Shown here: positions 1 through 6,877 of the stretch, piece after piece
Numbering within the stretch: the first letter of the stretch is position 1
Layout: each line of letters begins with the position of its first letter
Assembly: GCA_900549105.1 (NCBI GenBank)
Contig: URND01000069.1
Coordinates: forward strand, 1-15,578
Source of the DNA: an uncultured Eubacteriales bacterium
GTDB lineage: Bacteria; Bacillota; Clostridia; Lachnospirales; Lachnospiraceae
Reading direction: 5' to 3'
DNA length: 15,578 nucleotides
The notes under the pieces: generated by a model
Told to the model about the DNA's origin: nothing
Seen by the model: the letters and a program-made list of their open reading frames with translations, nothing else
Database searches by the model: none
Program-made: the position numbers and the translations under genes

Positions 1-1998
1 GGCTATAATAATAACCGCGGCGGCCGCGGCGAAGGCAAGTTCAATCTTGACAACGCCATCAGCAAAGAAGTTGTCGTTTCCAAGGATACAAGCCGTGAAA
101 ATCGGAGAAACTATAAAGACAAAGAGAAACCGGTGAAGAGTGTAACTGACGGAAGAAACAGCAAGAAAGGATTCGGCGGCAAGCCATTGTCCAAAAAATC
201 CAATCTTCAGCCGCCGACACAGAAGCCGAAGCCGGTTGTAGAAAAGGTTACAAACATTATTCTTCCGGAAGTGGTTACCATTAAGGAACTGGGGGATAAA
301 ATGAAGATTTCCGCAGCGGAAATCGTTAAGAAATTATTCCTCGGCGGCAAGATGGTAACGTTGAATACGGAAATCACTTATGATGAGGCCGAAGAAATCG
401 CATTGGAATACGATGTGCTTTGCGAGCATGAAGTAGTTATCGACCCAATTGAAGAGATTCTCAAGGAAGAGGAAGAGAAGGAAGAAGATTTGCAGCCAAG
501 ACCACCGGTTGTCTGTGTTATGGGCCATGTTGACCACGGTAAAACATCCATTTTGGATGCCATCCGAAATACCCATGTAACGACGGGGGAAGCCGGCGGC
601 ATTACCCAGCACATCGGCGCATATGTTGTTGATGTAAAGGGTGAGAAAATTACTTTCCTGGATACTCCGGGACATGAAGCCTTCACAGCCATGCGTCTGC
701 GCGGCGCCCAGTCCACAGATATCGCCATTCTGGTCGTTGCTGCCGACGACGGTGTTATGCCGCAGACAATTGAAGCTATCAGCCATGCAAAGGCTGCCGG
801 CATTGAGGTTATTGTTGCTATCAACAAGATTGATAAGCCAAGCGCCAATGTGGAGCGCGTTAAACAGGAATTGACCGAATATGAACTGATTCCTGAGGAC
901 TGGGGCGGAACAACTTTATTTGTACCGGTATCGGCCCATACCGGCGAAGGTTTGGATGACTTGCTGGATTCCATTCTTCTCCAGGCTGAAATGTGTGAAT
1001 TAAAGGCAAATCCAAACCGGAGAGCCAGAGGACTTGTTATCGAGGCCCAGCTTGATAAGGGCAAAGGCCCTGTGGCAACAGTGCTTGTTCAGAAGGGAAC
1101 TCTTCATGTCGGCGATTGTCTGGCAATCGGTTCGGCCTTCGGTAAGGTTCGTGCCATGGTGGATGATAAGGGACGCCGTGTGAAAGAGGCCGGTCCTTCA
1201 ATTCCGGTGGAGATTCTCGGATTAAATGATGTGCCGGAAGCCGGAGAAGTATTTATTTCCACCAATACAGAAAAAGAAGCCCGTTCCATTTCCGAGACAT
1301 TCATTGCTCAGAAGAAGGAAAAACTGTTGGCGGATACAAAATCCAAGTTATCTCTGGATGGCTTATTTGACCAGATTCAGGCCGGACAGATTAAGGAATT
1401 GAACCTGATTGTCAAGGCCGATGTTCAGGGCTCGGTGGAAGCTGTTAAGCAGAGTTTGCTGAAGCTTTCCAATGATGAAGTAGCCATTAAGATTATCCAT
1501 GGCGGCGTAGGCGCGATTAATGAGTCAGACGTTACGCTGGCTTCCACATCCAATGCGATTATCATTGGATTCAATGTGCGGCCGGATAATATGGCGAAGA
1601 CAGTGGCCGATACAGAAAAGGTTGATATGCGCTTGTATCGTGTCATTTACAATGCGATTGAAGATATCGAGGCAGCTATGAAAGGTATGCTCGACCCTGA
1701 ATTCCGCGAGAAGATTATCGGCCATGCCGAGGTGCGCCAGACATACAAGGTATCCGGCGTTGGCACAATTATCGGCGGATATGTGCTTGACGGAAAGATT
1801 GAGCGTAATTCCAAAGTACGTCTGCTTCGGGACAATGTAGTTATTCACGAAGGCGAGCTGGCATCTCTGAAACGATTCAAAGATGACGTTAAGGAAGTGG
1901 CTGCCGGCTATGAATGTGGTATGTCTCTTGAAAAATATAATGATATTAAAGAGGGCGACCAGTTAGAAGTCTTTGTTATGGAAGAAGTTCCAAGATAG
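1..1998 (+). CDS. infB: Translation initiation factor IF-2 (5'-truncated by window edge)
   Basis: The reading frame is open from base 1, so the gene starts upstream and the window holds its last 665 codons. IF-2 is the GTPase that places initiator fMet-tRNA on the 30S subunit and promotes 50S joining. Visible in order: a basic, Gly/Asn/Arg-rich linker (about 1-230); an IF2-N type module (about 280-410); then the GTP-binding domain with G1 GHVDHGKT (523-546), G3 DTPGHE (661-678) and G4 NKID (823-834). The usual domains II, III and IV run to the stop at 1998. There is no internal damage. It is followed after 11 bases by rbfA, as in the nusA-ylxR-ylxQ-infB-rbfA operon of Firmicutes, so read-through from an upstream promoter is expected. 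The ATG at 133 is an internal Met and not the true start. Confidence 0.98.
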   Translation, partial: GYNNNRGGRGEGKFNLDNAISKEVVVSKDTSRENRRNYKDKEKPVKSVTDGRNSKKGFGGKPLSKKSNLQPPTQKPKPVVEKVTNIILPEVVTIKELGDKMKISAAEIVKKLFLGGKMVTLNTEITYDEAEEIALEYDVLCEHEVVIDPIEEILKEEEEKEEDLQPRPPVVCVMGHVDHGKTSILDAIRNTHVTTGEAGGITQHIGAYVVDVKGEKITFLDTPGHEAFTAMRLRGAQSTDIAILVVAADDGVMPQTIEAISHAKAAGIEVIVAINKIDKPSANVERVKQELTEYELIPEDWGGTTLFVPVSAHTGEGLDDLLDSILLQAEMCELKANPNRRARGLVIEAQLDKGKGPVATVLVQKGTLHVGDCLAIGSAFGKVRAMVDDKGRRVKEAGPSIPVEILGLNDVPEAGEVFISTNTEKEARSISETFIAQKKEKLLADTKSKLSLDGLFDQIQAGQIKELNLIVKADVQGSVEAVKQSLLKLSNDEVAIKIIHGGVGAINESDVTLASTSNAIIIGFNVRPDNMAKTVADTEKVDMRLYRVIYNAIEDIEAAMKGMLDPEFREKIIGHAEVRQTYKVSGVGTIIGGYVLDGKIERNSKVRLLRDNVVIHEGELASLKRFKDDVKEVAAGYECGMSLEKYNDIKEGDQLEVFVMEEVPR

Positions 1999-2009
1999 AA
2001 AGGAATTTT

Positions 2010-2396
2010 ATGAGAAAAAACAGTATTAAAAATACCCGTATCAACGGGGAGGTTCAGCGGGAACTGGGCCGTATTATCTCAAGAGAGATTAAAGACCCCC
2101 GGATTTCATCGCTGACCTCCGTGGTGGCGGTGGAGGTTGCTCCGGATTTAAAGAGCTGCAAGGCTTATATCAGCGTTCTCGGCGATGAAGCTGTTCAGAA
2201 GTCCACACTGGAGGGCTTGAACAGTGCGATGGGCTTTATCCGTAAGGAACTGGCCCATTCGGTGAACCTGAGAAATACGCCGGCCATCACCTTTATTATG
2301 GACCAGTCCATTGAGTACGGTGTCAATATGTCGAAAATGATTTCGGAAGTCAATAAGGATTTAAAAGAGGAAGATGAGGATGAAGAGCTTTCTTGA
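2010..2396 (+). CDS. rbfA: Ribosome-binding factor A
   Basis: This 128-residue protein matches the length and pattern of RbfA, the KH-like factor that binds immature 30S subunits and helps mature the 5' end of 16S rRNA. Family signatures are the N-terminal RINGEVQRELGRIISREIKDPRI segment (split here as RINGEVQREL and ISREIKDPRI), a central ALDxS-like strand region, and the SIEYGVNMSKMI tail, where the family usually reads GxxI. The ATG at 2010 is preceded by AAGGA at 2000-2004, just after the infB stop. The 3' end overlaps the start of the next gene by about 17-23 bases, so the two are probably translationally coupled. The acidic C-terminal tail (EEDEDEELS) is ordinary for the family. Confidence 0.96.
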   Translation: MRKNSIKNTRINGEVQRELGRIISREIKDPRISSLTSVVAVEVAPDLKSCKAYISVLGDEAVQKSTLEGLNSAMGFIRKELAHSVNLRNTPAITFIMDQSIEYGVNMSKMISEVNKDLKEEDEDEELS

Positions 2397-3333
2397 AAAT
2401 CAAATCATGAAGAGCCGGACCATTGCCATCGCGGGTCATACCCATCCCGATGGTGATTGTGTCGGTTCCTGCATGGGACTTTATAATTATATTAAAGAAA
2501 ATTATCCGGATATTTCCGTGGATGTTTATCTGGAGCCGATTGCGGATAACTATAAGATAGTGAAACACACGGAAGATATTCGTCAGCCGGGGGCAGAGCC
2601 GAAGGTATACGACCTTTTTGTCTGCCTGGATGTCAGCCAGAAAGACCGCATGACAAAGGGGGCTGAACTTTATTTTGATTCGGCGAAGTCAACGGTTAAT
2701 ATCGACCATCATGTGAGCAATACGAAATTTGCAGAGATAAATCATGTGTTGCCGGAGGCAAGTTCCGCCAGCGAAGTTGTGTATGACCTGCTGGAAGAGG
2801 ATAAGATCCATCTGGATGCCGCAGAGGCCCTCTATATGGGCATTATCTGCGATTCGGGCGTGTTTAAGTATTCCAGCACCAGTGAGCATACCATGCAGAT
2901 TGGGGGACATTTGATGGCAATCGGCGTGGACAGCAGCCGGTGGATTGACGAGGTTTTTTATGAGCGCACCTATATTCAGAACCGTCTGATGGGGCAGGCA
3001 CTGCTGAACAGTGTCCGGGTTTTTGACGGCCGCTGTATTTATACGGTGGTGGACAGAGAAATGTTTGAGCAGTTTGGAGCTGACCATAATGATTTGGAAG
3101 GAATTGTGGACCAGCTTCGTTTGACAAAGGGCGCCGAGGTGGCTATTCTTATTTCTGAAACGGAAGAGGGAACGTGCAAGTTCAGTTTCCGCTCGAAACG
3201 CTATGTGGATGTGAATCGGGTGGCGTCTCTTCTTGGCGGCGGCGGCCATGTGCGGGCGGCAGGCTGCACGGTACAGGGCAGTTATAAAGAGCCTCTGAAA
3301 GTATTTTTAGAAGCGATAGAAGGGCAGCTTTAA
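2380..3333 (+). CDS. nrnA: DHH/DHHA1 phosphoesterase, NrnA-type oligoribonuclease / pAp phosphatase
   Basis: The product is about 317 residues, the normal size for NrnA, which degrades very short RNAs and dephosphorylates 3'-phosphoadenosine 5'-phosphate in Firmicutes. It shows the first DHH-family metal motif HPDGDCVGS near the N-terminus, the IDHHVSN motif encoded near 2701, and a C-terminal DHHA1 glycine loop GGGGHVRAAGC near 3235. Two in-frame ATGs occur, at 2374 and 2380. I choose 2380 because the GAGG at 2367-2370 is then 9 bases away, against 3 bases for 2374. The start lies inside the end of rbfA, and truB follows after 4 bases. This position between rbfA and truB is the common Firmicute arrangement. 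Confidence 0.93.
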   Translation: MKSFLENQIMKSRTIAIAGHTHPDGDCVGSCMGLYNYIKENYPDISVDVYLEPIADNYKIVKHTEDIRQPGAEPKVYDLFVCLDVSQKDRMTKGAELYFDSAKSTVNIDHHVSNTKFAEINHVLPEASSASEVVYDLLEEDKIHLDAAEALYMGIICDSGVFKYSSTSEHTMQIGGHLMAIGVDSSRWIDEVFYERTYIQNRLMGQALLNSVRVFDGRCIYTVVDREMFEQFGADHNDLEGIVDQLRLTKGAEVAILISETEEGTCKFSFRSKRYVDVNRVASLLGGGGHVRAAGCTVQGSYKEPLKVFLEAIEGQL

Positions 3334-3337
3334 GCAG

Positions 3338-4246
3338 ATGTATAATGGAATTATTAATATCTATAAAGAGGCAGGTTTCACATCCCACGATGTGGTGGCA
3401 AAGCTTCGGGGAATATTAAAACAAAAGAAAATCGGGCACACTGGGACGCTGGACCCGGAAGCGGTCGGCGTTCTACCGGTTTGTCTCGGCAAAGGGACAA
3501 AGGTCTGCGATTTGCTGACGGATAAGGACAAAGTCTATGAAACAGTCATGCGGCTTGGCGTGGCGACGGATACTCAGGATATGACGGGCAGGGTGCTGAA
3601 AGAGTCGCCGGTGGAGGTGTCCAAAGAGGCGCTGGAAGCGGTATTGGAACAGTTCCGCGGCGATTACAGTCAGATTCCGCCGATGTATTCGGCCCTGAAG
3701 GTTCAGGGGAAAAAATTATATGAACTGGCCAGAGAAGGACAGGTTATCGAGAGAAAACCCCGCCAGGTGAAGATTTTAGATTTGGAATTGCTGGAATTTG
3801 AGGCGGATGGGATTCACGTACATATGCGTGTGCATTGCTCCAAAGGAACCTATATCCGGACACTGTGCCATGATATCGGTGAGAAACTGGGCTGCGGCGC
3901 GGCGATGGAAAAACTCACGCGGATTCAGGTTGGCGTTTTTAAAATCGAGGATGCGCTGACGCTGGCTGAGGTGGAGAATTACGTCCAAAATCAGCAAATA
4001 GATTCGGTGATTCGCTCCATTGACAGTATGTTTGCCATGTGGCCTGCGGGGCGCGTCGATGCCTCTGCGGACCGGCTTCTCTATAATGGCAATATGTTTT
4101 ATAGAAAGGACCTGATTCTTGAGGAAAAGAGAGAGCCGGAATCCGGTGAAAAGTTTCGGGTTTATGACAGTCAGGGGAAATTCTGTGCGGTTTATGCATA
4201 TGATGGCCGGCGCAGAATATTTAAGAATGAAAAAATGTTTGTGTAA
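3338..4246 (+). CDS. truB: tRNA pseudouridine(55) synthase
   Basis: This 302-residue protein is TruB, which converts U55 of the tRNA T-loop to pseudouridine. The catalytic motif GHTGTLDP is at residues 33-40, with Asp39 as the expected nucleophile. It is preceded by the family N-terminal pattern GIINIYKEAGFTSHDVV. Later motifs include KVYETVMRLGVATDTQD, IPPMYSALKVQGKKLYELAR and SKGTYIRTLCHDIGEKLGC. The C-terminal third is the usual small PUA-like RNA-binding region. The gene begins 4 bases after the nrnA stop and lacks a strong ribosome site of its own, so coupling to upstream translation is likely. ribF follows after 17 bases. Confidence 0.97.
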   Translation: MYNGIINIYKEAGFTSHDVVAKLRGILKQKKIGHTGTLDPEAVGVLPVCLGKGTKVCDLLTDKDKVYETVMRLGVATDTQDMTGRVLKESPVEVSKEALEAVLEQFRGDYSQIPPMYSALKVQGKKLYELAREGQVIERKPRQVKILDLELLEFEADGIHVHMRVHCSKGTYIRTLCHDIGEKLGCGAAMEKLTRIQVGVFKIEDALTLAEVENYVQNQQIDSVIRSIDSMFAMWPAGRVDASADRLLYNGNMFYRKDLILEEKREPESGEKFRVYDSQGKFCAVYAYDGRRRIFKNEKMFV

Positions 4247-4263
4247 TCGGTAGGAGATTCGTC

Positions 4264-5235
4264 ATGATATATATTACAGGAACAAGAGATATACATTTGA
4301 AGGACACAGCGGTAGCGCTGGGAAAGTTTGATGGCCTTCATCGGGGACACCAGATTTTAATTGAGAAAATCAAACAGCATAAGGCGGAGGGCCTGCAGGC
4401 GGTGATGTTTACATTTGACTTTCATCCGGCTTCTCTGCTGTCCAATAAGCCGCTGGATTTGATTTTTACCCGTGAGGAACGGATTAAATGGGCGGAAAAA
4501 ATGGGCATTGACGTGCTGATTGAATTTCCATTTACGAAAGAGACATCCGGTACTGAGCCGGAGGATTTTGTAAAAAATGTTCTTGTGGACGGGCTGGGCG
4601 CGAAGGTTATCGTTTCCGGCAGCGATTTCCATTTTGGGCATGAGCGCCGGGGAAATGTGGAAATGCTGAGGGAACTTGGCAAAACCATGGGATTTAAGGC
4701 CGATGTCTGCGAAAAACTTCAGATTGAAGCGCCGATTTATGAGGATGGACAGTTTACCGGGCGGAAAGAAATGCGGGACGTGAGCAGCACTTTGATTCGA
4801 GAAGCCATTCGCCGGGGCGATATGGAATTTGCCGCAAAGATGCTGGGAGCGCCTTTTGCTGTGGGCGGAGAGGTTATTCGCGGCCGCCAGCTTGGCAGGA
4901 AACTCGGTATGCCGACGGCCAATGTGGTGCCGCCGCTGCATAAGATCATGCCGCCAAACGGCGTATATTCCTCGCGGACCATCGTCGGGGATTATGTCTA
5001 TCATTCAGTCACCAATATTGGTTTTAATCCGACCATTGCAGATAATAACAGCAAACGGATGGAAACCTATGTTTATGATTTTTCGGGCAGCCTTTACGGC
5101 AAAGAGATTGAAGTGCAGCTCTTCCGTTTTGAGCGGCCGGAGATGAAATTTGACGGTATCGATGCGCTGAAAAATCAGATTCATAAAGATAAAGCGGCAA
5201 CCATGGAATATTTTGGAACCCACATCGATTTATAA
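4264..5235 (+). CDS. ribF: Bifunctional riboflavin kinase / FAD synthetase
   Basis: The protein of 323 residues makes FMN from riboflavin and then FAD from FMN. The N-terminal nucleotidyltransferase domain shows GKFDGLHRGH (residues 20-29) and the SSTLIR motif near residues 174-179. The C-terminal riboflavin kinase domain shows GRQLGRKLGMPTAN (residues 207-220) and the TNIGFNPT segment. A GGAG at 4252-4255 sits 8 bases before the ATG. The gene is the last member of the conserved translation operon. No convincing terminator follows it, so transcription may continue into the MATE gene 88 bases downstream. Confidence 0.97.
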   Translation: MIYITGTRDIHLKDTAVALGKFDGLHRGHQILIEKIKQHKAEGLQAVMFTFDFHPASLLSNKPLDLIFTREERIKWAEKMGIDVLIEFPFTKETSGTEPEDFVKNVLVDGLGAKVIVSGSDFHFGHERRGNVEMLRELGKTMGFKADVCEKLQIEAPIYEDGQFTGRKEMRDVSSTLIREAIRRGDMEFAAKMLGAPFAVGGEVIRGRQLGRKLGMPTANVVPPLHKIMPPNGVYSSRTIVGDYVYHSVTNIGFNPTIADNNSKRMETYVYDFSGSLYGKEIEVQLFRFERPEMKFDGIDALKNQIHKDKAATMEYFGTHIDL

Positions 5236-5323
5236 TATAGAAGAAGCATTCCCTGTTGTCTGGAGAATAAAATTTGGGCGGCGGGGAATTTTTGTATTCA
5301 GAAACCAGGAGGAAATACCGATT

Positions 5324-6682
5324 ATGAAGGAAACCCATAATTTTACAGAAGGGAAGATTCTGGGACCGCTTATGAGATTTGCGGGCCCTATTCTGCTGGC
5401 AATGTTTTTGCAGTCCATGTATGGGGCTGTGGATCTGCTGATTGTAGGAAAGTTTGCATCTACAGTTGATGTGTCTGCTGTGGCTACCGGCAGTCAGATG
5501 ATGCACAGCATTACCGGGGTAATTACAGGGCTGGCGATGGGGGTTACGATTCTTCTGGGACAGTATATCGGGGAAAAGAAGCCGGAACAGGCGGGTAAGG
5601 TGATAGGAAGCGGCATTATCCTCTTTCTTTTTATCGCTGTTATAATGTCTATTATATTTGCCGGTTTTGCCGGGAGCTTTGCCTCTGTGTTAAGAGCCCC
5701 TGAGGAAGCCTATGAAGGTACAGTGCAATATTTACAGATTTGTGCTTCCGGCATCATTTTCATTACAGCTTTCAACGCCTTGGGCAGCATATTTCGGGGA
5801 ATCGGCGATTCGAAAATGCCCCTGCTCACGGTCAGCATTGCCTGTATTGTGAACATTTTTGGGGATTTGCTGCTGGTGGCAGTTTTTAAAATGGGAGCCG
5901 CCGGCGCTGCCTTTGCAACGATTGCTGCACAGGCAGTGAGCGTTCTGCTTTCTTTTATAATCATTTCAAAAAGAAAGCTGCCTTTTCGTTTTACTAAAAG
6001 TTACATAAAGCCGGACAGGTTTTATATGAAAAAAATTCTGAAATATGGTGTTCCCGTGGCGATGCAGGATGCCCTGGTGAGTCTGTCCTTTTTAGTTATC
6101 ATGGCGATTATCAACAATCTGGGGCTTACGAAGTCGGCAGGAGTCGGAGTTGCCGAGAAGGTTTGTGGTTTCATTATGCTTGTACCGGCGGCATATATGC
6201 AGGCTTTATCTGCTTATGTTGCCCAGAATGTAGGGGCGGGAAAATTAGAACGCGCGAAAAAGGCGTTATTCTACTCTATTGGAACTTCCATTCTGGCAGG
6301 TACAGTCATGTTTTATGCTGCCTTTTTCCACGGCGGGGTGTTGGCATCTATTTTTTCAAATGACAGGGAGGTAATCCGGCAGGCGGCAGATTATCTGAAG
6401 GCATATGGAATCGACTGTCTGCTGACGGCAGAACTATTCTGTTTCAATGGATATTTCAGCGGCCTTGGAAAGACGACTTTTGTCATGCTGCAGGGCATAT
6501 TTGCAGCTTTCTGTATCAGAATTCCCGTATCATGGGCGGTCAGCAGACTGCCGGGAGTCAATTTATTCCATATTGGGCTTGGAATACCGATTTCAACGAT
6601 TGTTCAGATTCTGATCTGCCTGACCTTTATGTTATATTTGTCGAAACGATATGGCAAAGGTGTGGGAAATGAAAAAGATTGA
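5324..6682 (+). CDS. MATE family multidrug / sodium-coupled efflux transporter
   Basis: The product is 452 residues with about twelve hydrophobic segments, the size and layout of the MATE exporters (NorM/DinF superfamily). These use sodium or proton gradients to expel cationic drugs and metabolites. Family features are the N-terminal GPLMRFAGPILLAMFLQS, the SMYGAVDLLIVGKFAS segment, an equivalent second half starting near KKILKYGVPVAMQDAL, and GLGIPISTIVQI near the end. The frame is open from an ATG at 5213 inside ribF. I choose 5324 because AGGAGG at 5308-5313 precedes it by about 10 bases and the first 37 codons do not resemble the family. The stop lies within the first bases of a relic block (6681-6743), so the natural C-terminus may have been altered. 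The substrate cannot be told from sequence. Confidence 0.9.
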   Translation: MKETHNFTEGKILGPLMRFAGPILLAMFLQSMYGAVDLLIVGKFASTVDVSAVATGSQMMHSITGVITGLAMGVTILLGQYIGEKKPEQAGKVIGSGIILFLFIAVIMSIIFAGFAGSFASVLRAPEEAYEGTVQYLQICASGIIFITAFNALGSIFRGIGDSKMPLLTVSIACIVNIFGDLLLVAVFKMGAAGAAFATIAAQAVSVLLSFIIISKRKLPFRFTKSYIKPDRFYMKKILKYGVPVAMQDALVSLSFLVIMAIINNLGLTKSAGVGVAEKVCGFIMLVPAAYMQALSAYVAQNVGAGKLERAKKALFYSIGTSILAGTVMFYAAFFHGGVLASIFSNDREVIRQAADYLKAYGIDCLLTAELFCFNGYFSGLGKTTFVMLQGIFAAFCIRIPVSWAVSRLPGVNLFHIGLGIPISTIVQILICLTFMLYLSKRYGKGVGNEKD

Positions 6683-6743
6683 ACCGGATATTCACCGGAT
6701 GCAGCTTTGGGTTTATACATAACGGAGATAACCAGTCAAATTT
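6681..6743 (+). pseudogene. Composite deletion relic of a second copy of the 9445-10155 lipoprotein gene
   Basis: Three short blocks match the intact lipoprotein gene in the same order and strand: 6681-6704 matches 9599-9622 (24/24 by eye), 6695-6729 matches 9829-9863 (33/35), and 6727-6743 matches 10045-10061 (16/17). Blocks 1 and 2 share the octamer CCGGATGC, present at 9613-9620 and 9829-9836 in the intact gene. This is what slippage or recombination between short direct repeats would leave. Block 3 joins at GAT. What remains of a coding region of about 700 bp is 63 bp. It starts at the MATE stop codon and runs into the epimerase-like fragment. Confidence 0.75.
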
Positions 6744-6809
6744 ACATCTTTGTTTAATGCCATCAATGCGCTGGCGAAGAAGCATGACATATCGATTCTG
6801 TATTCCTGC
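6735..6809 (+). pseudogene. Probable fragment of a UDP-N-acetylglucosamine 2-epimerase gene
   Basis: Read in the frame starting at 6735, this stretch encodes a helix-then-strand segment: FTSLFNAINALAKKHDISI followed by LYSC. From memory this resembles the part of WecB/CapG-type UDP-GlcNAc 2-epimerases just before the conserved HPR motif (pattern: SLxxAINxLAxKYDxPILYSxHPR). The HPR itself is not preserved: the frame continues CCFSISKK. There is no start codon, ribosome site or further homologous coding sequence, so it is a remnant. It abuts the lipoprotein relic at the shared string CAAATTT. Identification rests on pattern memory only. Confidence 0.4.
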
Positions 6810-6812
6810 TGC

Positions 6813-6841
6813 TTCTCAATTTCAAAAAAGCAGTGTATAAT
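6813..6841 (+). promoter_or_regulatory. Candidate sigma-A promoter for the HipA-like gene
   Basis: A perfect TATAAT is at 6836-6841. A weak -35 match, TTCTCA (4 of 6 against TTGACA), is at 6813-6818 with 17-bp spacing. The start codon of the HipA-like gene is 36 bases further on. The -35 element lies inside relic sequence, so this promoter may have arisen by the deletions. Confidence 0.45.
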
Positions 6842-6877
6842 ACAAATAATTATTTTAAATAAAAAGGTGGCGATTAA

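Noticed and set aside
378..1064. 228-residue - strand ORF within infB
   Set aside because: It is a shadow of infB codon usage (Ser-rich, low complexity) with no start signal and lies opposite the conserved GTPase domain.
5213..5323. N-terminal extension of the MATE gene from ATG 5213
   Set aside because: The start lies inside ribF without a ribosome site, and the 37 residues do not resemble the family. AGGAGG supports 5324.
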